From the NCBI GenBank assembly GCA_964622075.1, contig CAZUMR010000020.1:1-14066 (forward strand): a DNA stretch of 14,066 bases. Direction: 5' to 3'. A program made the position numbers and the translations under genes. This document shows, piece after piece, positions 4,733 to 11,999 of the stretch. Source of the stretch: WAPX01 sp964622075. GTDB lineage: Archaea > Halobacteriota > Archaeoglobi > Archaeoglobales > Archaeoglobaceae. How positions within the stretch are numbered: the stretch's first letter is position 1; every line of letters starts with the position of its first letter. Below the pieces are notes generated by a model. It saw only the letters and a list, made by a program, of their open reading frames with translations, searched no databases and was not told where the DNA came from.

Positions 4733-6832
4733 ATGTCAAATGATGAAAAGCCAAGAATTGGTGTTTACATCTGCCATTGTGGAGAAAACATCGCTGGAGC
4801 TGTTGACGTAAAAGCTGTAGCAGAATTCGCGAAAACTCTGCCCGATGTCGTTGTTGTCAGGGACTACCTCTTCATGTGTTCTGACCCCGGACAGGAACTG
4901 ATAAAACAGGACATCAGAGACGGGCTTGTAAACAGGGTTGTTGTGGCTGCCTGTACTCCAAGAACGCACGAGCCAATTTTCAGGAAGGCATGTGAGGATG
5001 CCGGGTTGAACAAGTACTACTTTGAGATGGCCAATATAAGAGACCAGTGCTCATGGGCGCACTGGCATGAGAAGGAGAAGGCTACTGAGAAGGCCAAGGC
5101 CATTGTTGCTGCCGCAGTTGCCAAGGCAAGGCTGCTTGAACCGCTTGAGGACAGGTACATAGAGCTGAAGAAGGAAGTGATGGTCGTTGGAGGAGGTATT
5201 GCAGGAATTTTCGCAGCCCTTGACCTTGCAAACGCTGGATTTAAAGTTCACCTTGTAGAGAAGAGCCCGAGCATTGGAGGAAACATGGCAAAGCTTGACA
5301 AAACCTTCCCGACAAACGACTGTTCAGCTTGCATTCTCACACCTTTGATGGTAGAGGTTGCCAATCATCCAAACATCAACCTGCTGACCTACAGTGAGGT
5401 TGAGAGCGTTGAGGGATCTGTAGGTAACTTCAAAGTAAAAGTGAGGAAGAAACAGACTTACGTTGACTGGGACAAGTGCACGGGCTGTGGTGCTTGCTTG
5501 GACGTATGTCCGCCAAAAGCAAGAGTTCCTGATGAGTTCAATGAAGGAATGAGCCTCAGAGGTGCTATATACATACCATTCCCGCAGGCAGTCCCCAAGA
5601 AAGCTGTGGTTGACATGGATGCCTGTATAAAGTGCGGTGGGAGAGATTTCTCCGGTAAGGAGCCAAGGCTGAGCAAATCTGGAAAGCCAATTCTTGCTCC
5701 ATGTGAGAGAGTTTGTCCAACAGGTGCTGCTGACAGGACTCCTTACAGAGACCCCAATGGTGAGATCGTGGAACTGAACGTTGGAGCGATAATTGTTGCC
5801 ACCGGTTATAAGGTCATGGACAAGAGCAACTTCAAGGAATTCTCCCCCGAACATCCGAACGTCATAACGGCAATGCAGATGGAGAGGCTGATATCTGCAA
5901 CCGGGCCATCTGAGGGCAAACTCATAAAGCCTTCTGAAATACCCAAACTCCTTGAGGCAAAGAAGAAGGGAGAGAAGGTAGAGGTTGAGAAGCCGCACAC
6001 GATTACATTCATATCATGTGTTGGTTCGAGAGATAACAGGTACCACACCTACTGTTCAAGAGTCTGCTGCATGTACATGCTAAAGCAGGCCATGATTCTG
6101 AAGGAGAAGTATCCGGATCTTGACATATACATATTCTTCATAGATGTTAGAACTCCCGGCAAGGACTTTGACGAATACTACATGAGGTGCAGACAGCTTG
6201 GCATCAAGATAATAAAGGGCAGAGCGGGCGGAATACAGCCTCTGCCGGATAATAAGCTGCTTGTAAAGGGATACGATGCTGAAATTGGAAAGCCTGTAGA
6301 GGTTGTAACTGACATAGCTGTTCTGGCAACTGCAATTGAACCTGCACCAGCACTCAAGGAGCTTGCAAGAACTCTCGGCATAAATGTTGGAGCTGAGGGA
6401 TTCCTGAAAGAGAGGCACACCAAGCTCTATCCTGTTGACACGATGACTGAAGGAATCTTCATAGCTGGATGTGCTCAGGGTCCAAAGGACATTCCTGACT
6501 CCGTAGCTCAGGCAAAGGCTGCTGCAGCTTCGGCAATGTCTCTCCTCGATCCCGGTAAGATGACGGTGGAACCGCTGATTTCTGAGGTTAACAAGGAGAA
6601 GTGTACAGGATGTGGAGTTTGCGTTCCCCTCTGTCCATACGGAGCAATATCTCTTGTTGAATGCGAGGATGGAAAGAAGAGGTCTGAGATAAATCCAGCA
6701 CTCTGCAAGGGCTGTGGAGTCTGTACTGCTGCATGTCCAAGCAAGGCAATAACGCTGCATGGCTTTACTTACGATCAGGTTCTTGCTCAGATAAGGACGA
6801 TAGCAAGATGGCCGGAAATTCCGGCCGAATAA
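4733..6832 (+). CDS. hdrA: Heterodisulfide reductase-like subunit A, electron-bifurcating flavoprotein
   Basis: HdrA is the FAD subunit that splits hydrogenase electrons between ferredoxin and the HdrB disulfide site. All regions of the family are visible in 699 residues: an N-terminal Cys domain starting ICHCGEN (12-18), the FAD Rossmann motif VGGGIAGI (152-159), NDCSAC (195-200), an inserted ferredoxin domain (C249TGCGACLDVCP, then C298IKC and C324ERVCP), the unusual cluster motif C429-x11-C441-x3-C445-C446 in the thioredoxin-reductase-like domain, and a C-terminal 2[4Fe-4S] domain (C624TGCGVCVPLCP, C658KGCGVCTAACP). Start: ATG after GGAGGG. hdrC follows with 22 nt between stop and chosen start. 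Archaeoglobales lack methanogenesis, so the disulfide partner need not be CoM-S-S-CoB; A. profundus is reported to have an Mvh:Hdl complex of this kind. Confidence 0.95.
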   Translation: MSNDEKPRIGVYICHCGENIAGAVDVKAVAEFAKTLPDVVVVRDYLFMCSDPGQELIKQDIRDGLVNRVVVAACTPRTHEPIFRKACEDAGLNKYYFEMANIRDQCSWAHWHEKEKATEKAKAIVAAAVAKARLLEPLEDRYIELKKEVMVVGGGIAGIFAALDLANAGFKVHLVEKSPSIGGNMAKLDKTFPTNDCSACILTPLMVEVANHPNINLLTYSEVESVEGSVGNFKVKVRKKQTYVDWDKCTGCGACLDVCPPKARVPDEFNEGMSLRGAIYIPFPQAVPKKAVVDMDACIKCGGRDFSGKEPRLSKSGKPILAPCERVCPTGAADRTPYRDPNGEIVELNVGAIIVATGYKVMDKSNFKEFSPEHPNVITAMQMERLISATGPSEGKLIKPSEIPKLLEAKKKGEKVEVEKPHTITFISCVGSRDNRYHTYCSRVCCMYMLKQAMILKEKYPDLDIYIFFIDVRTPGKDFDEYYMRCRQLGIKIIKGRAGGIQPLPDNKLLVKGYDAEIGKPVEVVTDIAVLATAIEPAPALKELARTLGINVGAEGFLKERHTKLYPVDTMTEGIFIAGCAQGPKDIPDSVAQAKAAAASAMSLLDPGKMTVEPLISEVNKEKCTGCGVCVPLCPYGAISLVECEDGKKRSEINPALCKGCGVCTAACPSKAITLHGFTYDQVLAQIRTIARWPEIPAE

Positions 6833-6841
6833 TTATTTTTT

Positions 6842-6848
6842 GGAGGTG
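6842..6848 (+). promoter_or_regulatory. Ribosome site deciding the hdrC start
   Basis: GGAGGTG lies 6 nt before the TTG at 6855. An earlier in-frame TTG at 6840 falls on the edge of this site and cannot be the true start. Confidence 0.75.
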
Positions 6849-6854
6849 TTCACG

Positions 6855-7421
6855 TTGATTGAGCCTGAGGAAGGAGTTCCAAACGTCCTCAACCTCTCCG
6901 AAATTGCGGAGAGAGAAAGGGAAGAGGACGAGAGAGTGGTTGATATAGTCAGGGAATTTGGAGCAGAAAACCTGCTGTACTGCATGCAGTGTGGATCGTG
7001 TGCGGCAGTATGTCCTCTTGCAAGAGTAGGATTTGAATGGTACAACAAGAAACTCATAAAGGCACTTTTGCTTGGAATGAAGGAAGAAATTCTAGATGAT
7101 CCAACGCCATGGGCTTGTGTAGCGTGCAACAGGTGTACCGAGGTATGTCCAAGGAGGGTAAGTCCGTTTGAGGTTATGTTTGCCGTCAGAAGAATGATGG
7201 TCGAGGAATTCGCCATTCCAACTCTTGCAATAGAGGGGCTTAGAGCACTGTACGAGTATGGACATGCAGTTTACATGACCGGCAGGGAGGCAAGGAAGAA
7301 AGTGGGACTGCCGGAAAAACCACCTTCAACAGACTCTGATGAGCAGGCTCTGAAAGACCTCAAAACGATTCTGAAGAACACCAAACTTGCGCAGCTTGGT
7401 CTAATTCCAATGAACGACTGA
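6855..7421 (+). CDS. hdrC: Heterodisulfide reductase-like subunit C
   Basis: HdrC is the small 2[4Fe-4S] ferredoxin-like wire between HdrA and HdrB. Starting at TTG 6855, chosen from the ribosome site, the protein has 188 residues, the usual family length. The first cluster motif is C43MQCGSCAAVCP and the second C88VACNRCTEVCP, each a classical CxxCxxCxxxCP. Between them lies the GFEWYNKKLIKALLLGM segment typical of HdrC. An acidic N-terminus (about 35 residues) precedes the first cluster. The gene is the second of a tight hdrA-hdrC-hdrB-mvhD operon; hdrB begins 10 nt after its stop. Confidence 0.93.
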   Translation: MIEPEEGVPNVLNLSEIAEREREEDERVVDIVREFGAENLLYCMQCGSCAAVCPLARVGFEWYNKKLIKALLLGMKEEILDDPTPWACVACNRCTEVCPRRVSPFEVMFAVRRMMVEEFAIPTLAIEGLRALYEYGHAVYMTGREARKKVGLPEKPPSTDSDEQALKDLKTILKNTKLAQLGLIPMND

Positions 7422-7431
7422 GGTGATGTTT

Positions 7432-8364
7432 ATGATGGAAGCGGAAGTTGTTGAGAAAGATGCTGAGAAAAAGCTCAAGTTTGGTCTGTTCCTTGGCTGT
7501 AACATCCCCTTCAACAGACCTGATGTGGAGCAGGCGATGAGAAAAATATTCCCTGCTTTAGGAGTGGAGCTTGACGATCTTAAGGGACAGTCCTGCTGTC
7601 CTACCTGGGGAACAATGCCTTCAATAGACATAACTGCCTGGTGTGCTGTGGCGGCAAGAAACCTGTGTCTGGGAGAGGAGAAGGGGATTGACCTCATGAC
7701 AGCCTGTAACTCCTGCTATGGCAGTCTGAATGAGGCGAGACACAAGATGCTCAGCAATCCTAAACTGATGAAGGATGTGAATGACTTGCTTGCAAAAATT
7801 GGAAAGAAGTACGAAGGAAAGGCCAAATGCAGGCATGTGGCATGGGTTCTCTACAAGGACGTTGGACTGGAGAAGATAAAGGAGTCGATAAAGTACACAC
7901 TTGACGACATAACAATAGCTGTTCAGCCGGGATGTCACTTCCTCTGGCCCTCTGAAGTGTATCCAGATAAAGAGGAGGATCCGTTCAACCCCGTTGTACT
8001 GAGGGAACTGTGTGAGGCACTGGGAGCGGAGGCTCCTTACTACTCCAAGCTGATAGACTGCTGTGGAATGGGTGCTTTGAGGAGCACGGATCCGGAGAAG
8101 TCCTTCACTCTCGTTAAAGAGAAACTTGAAAACATAAAGGAAGAAATAGATGCTGATCTGATAGTAACAACGTGTTCTTCCTGCCTGATACAGCTTGACG
8201 ATGCTCAGGAGAGGCTAAGGAAAGAGGGCAAGCTGAACTTCTCGATACCTGTGTTACATTATGTGCAGCTGCTTGCACTCTGCATGGGATTTGAGCCTGA
8301 ACAGGTAGCTGGAATATGCGTAACCCCAAGAGACGAAATTATAAATAGGATAATCAAGGGGTGA
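7432..8364 (+). CDS. hdrB: Heterodisulfide reductase-like subunit B, CCG-domain catalytic subunit
   Basis: HdrB carries the disulfide-reducing site: two cysteine-rich CCG domains, each binding an unusual (non-cubane in the methanogen structure) [4Fe-4S] cluster. Both are intact in 310 residues: C23 ... C55-C56 ... C92NSC95, and C168 ... C210-C211 ... C248SSC251. The start was set at ATG 7432 because GAGGTGAT (7420-7427), overlapping the hdrC stop, lies the right distance upstream; ATG 7435 is nearly as good, while GTG 7423 and ATG 7426 fall within the ribosome site. The N-terminus (EAEVVEKDAEKKLK) extends about 15 residues beyond the usual start of HdrB. Complete catalytic motifs argue that it is an active disulfide reductase, although the natural disulfide is unknown in non-methanogens. 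Confidence 0.93.
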   Translation: MMEAEVVEKDAEKKLKFGLFLGCNIPFNRPDVEQAMRKIFPALGVELDDLKGQSCCPTWGTMPSIDITAWCAVAARNLCLGEEKGIDLMTACNSCYGSLNEARHKMLSNPKLMKDVNDLLAKIGKKYEGKAKCRHVAWVLYKDVGLEKIKESIKYTLDDITIAVQPGCHFLWPSEVYPDKEEDPFNPVVLRELCEALGAEAPYYSKLIDCCGMGALRSTDPEKSFTLVKEKLENIKEEIDADLIVTTCSSCLIQLDDAQERLRKEGKLNFSIPVLHYVQLLALCMGFEPEQVAGICVTPRDEIINRIIKG

Positions 8365-8370
8365 TACTCA

Positions 8371-8790
8371 ATGTCACAGGAAGAGTGGGAACCGAACATC
8401 CTTGTTATCGCGTGCAACTGGTGTACATATCAGGCAGCAGACATGGCAGGCAGTTTGAGGTACAGCTACCCACCAACGTGCAAGGTTGTTAGAGTTCCAT
8501 GTAGTGGCAGGGTGGAGCCAGAATTCGTGATAGAAGCTTTGCTTAACGGGGCAGATGGCGTTCTTATAGGCGGATGCCACCCGGGAGACTGCCACTACAA
8601 GGAGGGTAACTACAAGGCACTTAGAAGGTTCGAGTGGCTCAGGAAGATAGTGGAGGAGCTCGGTATAGAGCCCGAGAGAGTAAGGCTTGAGTGGATTGCG
8701 GGATCAGAGGGTCTCAAGTTTGCTGAAGTGATGAAAGAATTCGATGCCACAATCAGAAAACTCGGGCCTAACCCTCTCAAGAAGGCCTGA
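8371..8790 (+). CDS. mvhD: F420-non-reducing hydrogenase iron-sulfur subunit D (MvhD family)
   Basis: MvhD is the [2Fe-2S] adaptor that docks the Mvh hydrogenase on HdrA. The 139-residue protein has the conserved cysteines C15NWC18 (ACNWCTYQAAD), C44 (VRVPCSGRV) and C69HPGDC74 (GGCHPGDCHYKEGNY), then the RRFEWLRKIVEELGIEPERVRLEWIAGSEG segment that is characteristic of the family. GGGGTGAT, overlapping the hdrB stop, precedes the ATG by 5 nt. It is the last gene of the hdr operon. Its hydrogenase partners mvhG and mvhA lie 2.2 kb downstream, separated by two unrelated genes; in many related genomes these genes are adjacent (from memory). Confidence 0.94.
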   Translation: MSQEEWEPNILVIACNWCTYQAADMAGSLRYSYPPTCKVVRVPCSGRVEPEFVIEALLNGADGVLIGGCHPGDCHYKEGNYKALRRFEWLRKIVEELGIEPERVRLEWIAGSEGLKFAEVMKEFDATIRKLGPNPLKKA

Positions 8791-8797
8791 CTCCTTC

Positions 8798-8836
8798 GCA
8801 ATTTATTTTTATGTTTTAAACTGTATTTTTATTTTC
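8798..8836 (+). terminator. T-rich terminator after mvhD
   Basis: A run of T-rich tracts (ATTTATTTTTATGTTTT, then GTATTTTTATTTTC) begins about 8 nt after the mvhD stop, with no strong hairpin. This is the usual form of an archaeal terminator. Confidence 0.5.
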
Positions 8837-8886
8837 ACATTTGCCTGCCCTCTTACACCTGTTTGCAGGATGGTTTTTCATGACAA

Positions 8887-8897
8887 GTTTTTAAATA
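8887..8897 (+). promoter_or_regulatory. Promoter of the M42 peptidase gene (leaderless)
   Basis: GTTTTTAAATA is a strong archaeal TATA element centred about 26 nt before the ATG at 8919. Transcription should start at the start codon; no ribosome site is present. Confidence 0.65.
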
Positions 8898-8918
8898 CCG
8901 GTCTGCATACTTTTCAGC

Positions 8919-9962
8919 ATGTCTCTTGCTCTTCTTGAAAGGCTGTGTAATGCACACGGAATAAGCGGTTACGAAGATGAAGTTAGAGAACTCGTCTTCT
9001 CAGAGGTTGAAAATGTTGCGGACAGTGTTAGAACGGACAGAATGGGTAATGTAATAGCTGTGAAGAAGGGGGATGAGAGGAAAGTAATGCTCGCAGCCCA
9101 CATGGACGAAATTGGCTTTATGGTAAAGCACATTGAGGAGAAGGGCTTTCTGAGAGTGGCACCCATTGGCGGTTGGTTCTCCCAGACAGTTCTGAACCAG
9201 AGGTGCTTCGTTCATACGAGAGATGGCAGGGTTGTTGGGGTTTTCGGGTGCAAGCCCCCTCACATAATGAAGGAGGACGAGAGGAAGAAGGTAATAAAGA
9301 TAGAGGACATGTTCGTGGATGTAGGGGCTGAATCAAAAGAAGAAGCCTGTGAGATGGGAGTTGAAATTGGATGCCCGGTAACTCTGGACAGGGAACTCAG
9401 AAAACTCGGGAACAACAGAATTACCGGGAAGGCACTTGACGATAGAGCAGGAGTTGCCGCTGTGATAGAGGCTTTTAAGAAAGCTGAGTGCGAAGCTACT
9501 CTCTACGCCGTTTTTACCGTTCAGGAAGAGGTAGGGCTTAAAGGGGCGAGGACATCGGCTTTCTCTATATACCCGGATATGGCAATAGCGGTTGATGTTT
9601 GCGTTGCCACGGACTTCCCCGGAGCTAATGTCAATCAGGAAATCAACCTCGGTAAGGGACCGGCAATAACAATAGCTGATGGCAGTGGTAGGGGTTTGAT
9701 AGCACACAGGAATGTTATCAGGCTGCTTAGAGAAACAGCCGAGAAAAACGACATTCCGTACCAGCTTGAAGTTGGTGAGGGCGGGACAACTGACGCTACT
9801 GCCATACACCTGACGAGAGAGGGAGTACCTTCCGGAGTTGTCAGCATACCTGCCAGATACATACACACACCAGTTGAAGTTATAGATCTCAGAGATTACG
9901 AGAACACGGTAAATCTGCTTGTCAAAAGTCTTGAGAGGTGCGAGAAGTACATGAAATTTTAA
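8919..9962 (+). CDS. M42-family metallo-aminopeptidase (TET/deblocking type)
   Basis: A cytosolic, di-metal aminopeptidase that, in characterised archaeal relatives, assembles into a dodecameric tetrahedron (TET) and trims peptides from proteolysis. The 347 residues carry every metal and catalytic motif: AAHMDEIG (His61, Asp63), GKALDDRAG (Asp174), VQEEVGLKGA (Glu203 as base, Glu204 as ligand), AVDV (Asp226) and ARYIHTPVE (His316). The YEDEVRE start and the GKGPAI / GGTTDA segments are also typical. Some members are annotated as endoglucanases, a name not supported by these motifs. The gene lies between the two halves of the Hdr/Mvh locus, has its own promoter and is not obviously linked to H2 metabolism. 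Side-chain preference cannot be read from the sequence. Confidence 0.93.
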   Translation: MSLALLERLCNAHGISGYEDEVRELVFSEVENVADSVRTDRMGNVIAVKKGDERKVMLAAHMDEIGFMVKHIEEKGFLRVAPIGGWFSQTVLNQRCFVHTRDGRVVGVFGCKPPHIMKEDERKKVIKIEDMFVDVGAESKEEACEMGVEIGCPVTLDRELRKLGNNRITGKALDDRAGVAAVIEAFKKAECEATLYAVFTVQEEVGLKGARTSAFSIYPDMAIAVDVCVATDFPGANVNQEINLGKGPAITIADGSGRGLIAHRNVIRLLRETAEKNDIPYQLEVGEGGTTDATAIHLTREGVPSGVVSIPARYIHTPVEVIDLRDYENTVNLLVKSLERCEKYMKF

Positions 9963-10028
9963 TTTTTTATCTAATTTTATCAAAATATAACTTAGCGGAT
10001 ATAAAAAGAATATAAAAAATAAAAGAAT
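9958..10028. terminator. AT-rich convergent terminator region
   Basis: The gap between the convergent M42 and AIM24-family stops is almost entirely A and T. The + strand has TTTTAATTTTTTATC straight after the M42 stop; the minus strand has TTCTTTTATTTTTTATATTC straight after the other stop. It looks like a pair of back-to-back T-tract terminators. Confidence 0.5.
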
Positions 10029-10688
10029 TTAGTCTCTCTTTGGCAGAAGAGAAGCGAGCCAGCCCACGAACTCTCCTATAGATCTCGTCTGTATCCATAC
10101 CTTGCCACTGCCGTAAAATTCAGCTACCAGCCCTTCTCCGCTTAGGAATGTCTCTTTCAATCCTCCAACTCTCCTTATTTTGAAATCAAGTGTGTCTTCA
10201 AACGCCACAATGTGTCCTGTATCTATCACAAACCTGTCCTCCACTTCTCTTTCGATTATTCCTCCAAAAGAAGATAGAAAGACATCCCCATTTCCTTCAA
10301 GACTCAGGAGAATCAGCCCCTCTCCAGCAAAAAACGTTTTTGCTCCGCCCCACCTGTCGTTTATCTCTATGTCATCACTTCCGGCAAGAAAAGCACCGCT
10401 CTGTGCGAGAAGTTTTCCGTTAACTTCTACTCTTTCTATATCTCCCTGATACCTTGGAGCTAAACCGAGAATGGCTCCATCTTCCACAGCTTCGTATCTG
10501 TTGACAAAAAACGACTCCCCGCCTACGATCCTTTTCAGACCTCCGAAAAGCCCTCCCCTTGCCTCAGTCCTCAACTCAACTCCTCTCATGTAAACCATGG
10601 CTCCCGGCTCTGCTTGAACGGTCTCTCCGGTATCCATTTTTAATTCAAGGAGGCTGTAGCTCGGTTTACAAATAACTTCAAACTCCAT
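10029..10688 (-). CDS. AIM24 / TIGR00266 family protein, function unknown
   Basis: A 219-residue soluble all-beta protein of the AIM24 (TIGR00266) family, widespread in bacteria and archaea with no assigned biochemical role; the yeast namesake affects mitochondrial inner-membrane organisation. Visible family signatures are EPGAMVYMRGVELRTEARGG, the GGLFGGLKRIVGGESFFVNRY segment, GDDIEIN-like AGSDDIEIND, FFAGEGLILLSLEGNGDVFLSSFGGI and the C-terminal GGLKETFLSGEGLVAEFYGSGKVWIQTRS repeats. No signal peptide or membrane helix. The start at 10688 (MEFEV) is chosen because a TATA element sits about 25 nt upstream; the 21 codons further upstream include that TATA box. It converges on the M42 gene and diverges from mvhG. 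Confidence 0.88.
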   Translation of the reverse strand: MEFEVICKPSYSLLELKMDTGETVQAEPGAMVYMRGVELRTEARGGLFGGLKRIVGGESFFVNRYEAVEDGAILGLAPRYQGDIERVEVNGKLLAQSGAFLAGSDDIEINDRWGGAKTFFAGEGLILLSLEGNGDVFLSSFGGIIEREVEDRFVIDTGHIVAFEDTLDFKIRRVGGLKETFLSGEGLVAEFYGSGKVWIQTRSIGEFVGWLASLLPKRD

Positions 10689-10710
10689 GATAAATTTAGA
10701 ATGTAAAATG

Positions 10711-10724
10711 TTATAACCTTTTTG
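10711..10724 (-). promoter_or_regulatory. Promoter of the AIM24-family gene (leaderless)
   Basis: On the minus strand AAAAAGG (BRE-like) runs into TTATAA at 10716-10711, centred about 25 nt from the ATG at 10688. The transcript is expected to begin at the start codon. Confidence 0.6.
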
Positions 10725-10832
10725 TTTTTCTTTCTGATCTGGTTTTCTCAATATTCTGTTTTTCTCTTTTTCGTGCCCTTTGGTATTACTATTTCACCGT
10801 GTGATGTTAATTTAGTTGAATTTTATCTCGTT

Positions 10833-10847
10833 TTAGTATTAATAAAT
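10833..10847 (+). repeat. Intergenic motif copy 3 (diverged), upstream of mvhG
   Basis: TTAGTATTAATAAAT differs from the copies near hydF and hdrA by one substitution and an extra A. About 10-20 nt upstream, TTAGTTGAATTTTA (10812-10825) echoes TTAGTTCAATTTAG next to copy 1 (3984-3997), so more than the core may be shared. AT-richness makes this weaker than the other two. Confidence 0.35.
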
Positions 10848-10895
10848 ATTACTTGAATACTCTATAAGACATAAAGCCTCAAAAAGCTGTAATCC

Positions 10896-10914
10896 TTAGG
10901 AAATATCCGCAAAA
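10896..10914 (-). repeat. 19-bp palindromic element overlapping the mvhG promoter
   Basis: Read on the minus strand this is TTTTGCGGATATTTCCTAA, one base different from 4347-4365. On the + strand it runs directly into the TATA stretch AAAATATTTATT, so a bound protein would cover the BRE, the position of a repressor or TFB-recruiting site. Confidence 0.55.
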
Positions 10915-10922
10915 TATTTATT
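10905..10922 (+). promoter_or_regulatory. Probable promoter of mvhG-mvhA
   Basis: TCCGCAAAATATTTATT gives a BRE-like purine stretch and a TATA element (10912-10920). The expected start is near 10942, leaving a leader of about 45 nt ending in the GGGGTGAT ribosome site before mvhG. Confidence 0.5.
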
Positions 10923-10986
10923 GTTGCAAAGTCAACCTGCAAAAAGTGGAGAGTGTAAACTCAATTAGGCTAAAAGGGGTGATTTC

Positions 10987-11985
10987 ATGAAATTTGCATA
11001 CCTGCTTGTCGGTGGATGCGGTGGCTGTGACATGGCTATTGTTGACCTCTCAGAAAAACTCGTTGATGCACTTGAGCACCTTGAAGTTGTCTTCTGGGCA
11101 CCAACAGTTGCCGATGCAAAGTACAAGGATCTCGAAGCGATGCCCGACAACTCGATAGACCTGGGATTCGTATCGGGAATGGTCAGAAACAAGGAAAACG
11201 AACACCTCGTCAAGGTAATGAGACAGAAGTGCAAGATTCTTGTGGCTTACGGAATCTGTGCGGCACTTGGCGGAATTCCGGGAATGGCAAATCTGCACAC
11301 AAAGGAAGAGCTTCTTGAAAACGCTTACGTAAAGAGCCCGAGCGTTGATAACCCGGACAATGTTCTCCCCTCCCCAGAATCAGAAGTTAACGGTTTCAAA
11401 CTTACACTTCCGGAGCTTCTTGATTACGTTAAACCCGTAAGTGCTGTTGTGGATGTCGATTACTTCGTTGGAGGATGCCCGCCCCATCACGACCATGTGG
11501 CAAGAATTGTAGAGGCCATAGTGAGCGGTAACCTGCCGCCAAAGGGCTCCTGGATAACCGATGGCTCCTCAGTCTGTGACAAATGTCCAAGAAATCCAGC
11601 CCTTAAAGGAAAGACGAGAAAGTTCATAAGCGAAGTAAGGAGGATGCACGAGGGTGTTGTGGAGGAAGACAGATGCCTGCTTCAGCAGGGATACCTTTGT
11701 ATGGGACCTGTCACTCAGGGCGATTGTGGAGCTCTATGTACCAAGGTTGGCATAAGGTGTGCTGGCTGTGGTGGGCCCATACCTCCTACAACCGACTTCG
11801 GTCTGAGGGCTGTTAGTGCGCTGACGTCTCTCTTCGAAAACGAAAAAGTTGCCAAACAAGCTCTTGAAAAGTATCCTGTTTTTGCCAAGCTTCTGTACAG
11901 GTATAGCCTCCCCGGCTCTAAGCTCGGTCAGAAAGTGGAGGTTCTGAAAAAGAAGGAAGTAAAGGAAGTTGAGGCCAAACACTGA
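10987..11985 (+). CDS. mvhG: Group 3c [NiFe] hydrogenase small subunit (MvhG/VhuG)
   Basis: The iron-sulfur subunit that carries electrons from the Ni-Fe site to MvhD. The 332 residues start GGCGGCDMAIVDL: C11 and C14, with C91 (YGICAALGG) and C164 (GGCPPHHDH), bind the proximal [4Fe-4S] cluster. C197DKC200, C230, C238, C247, C251, C258 and C261 supply the other clusters. There is no Tat signal or membrane anchor, so the enzyme is cytoplasmic. The C-terminus ends in a Lys/Glu-rich tail (VLKKKEVKEVEAKH). The start follows GGGGTGAT closely. mvhA follows after 14 nt, so the two are co-transcribed. F420-reducing FrhG is less likely because no FrhB-type flavoprotein gene is nearby. Confidence 0.93.
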   Translation: MKFAYLLVGGCGGCDMAIVDLSEKLVDALEHLEVVFWAPTVADAKYKDLEAMPDNSIDLGFVSGMVRNKENEHLVKVMRQKCKILVAYGICAALGGIPGMANLHTKEELLENAYVKSPSVDNPDNVLPSPESEVNGFKLTLPELLDYVKPVSAVVDVDYFVGGCPPHHDHVARIVEAIVSGNLPPKGSWITDGSSVCDKCPRNPALKGKTRKFISEVRRMHEGVVEEDRCLLQQGYLCMGPVTQGDCGALCTKVGIRCAGCGGPIPPTTDFGLRAVSALTSLFENEKVAKQALEKYPVFAKLLYRYSLPGSKLGQKVEVLKKKEVKEVEAKH

Positions 11986-11999
11986 GGAGGTGCGTTTTA

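Noticed and set aside
5324..6760. Long open frames on the minus strand opposite hdrA (5324-5998 and 6080-6760, over 220 codons each)
   Set aside because: They are antisense shadows of a highly conserved gene. They have no recognisable domain, no ribosome site or promoter, and arise because the hdrA codon choice rarely gives stops in the opposite frame.
6840..6854. Earlier TTG start for hdrC at 6840
   Set aside because: This codon abuts and overlaps the GGAGGTG ribosome site at 6842-6848; the TTG at 6855 has correct spacing.
9333..9983. 216-codon minus-strand frame opposite the M42 peptidase
   Set aside because: It is antisense to a gene with complete catalytic motifs, its translation has no family features, and it has no start signals.
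9990..10010. TTAGCGGATAT near the convergent terminator, resembling part of the 19-bp shared element
   Set aside because: Only about 8-9 bases match, the dyad core is absent and it is not upstream of a gene on either strand.
10689..10751. N-terminal extension of the AIM24-family protein (21 codons upstream of 10688)
   Set aside because: These codons include the TATA element, and the resulting MRKPDQKEKQKGYN segment is not part of the family.
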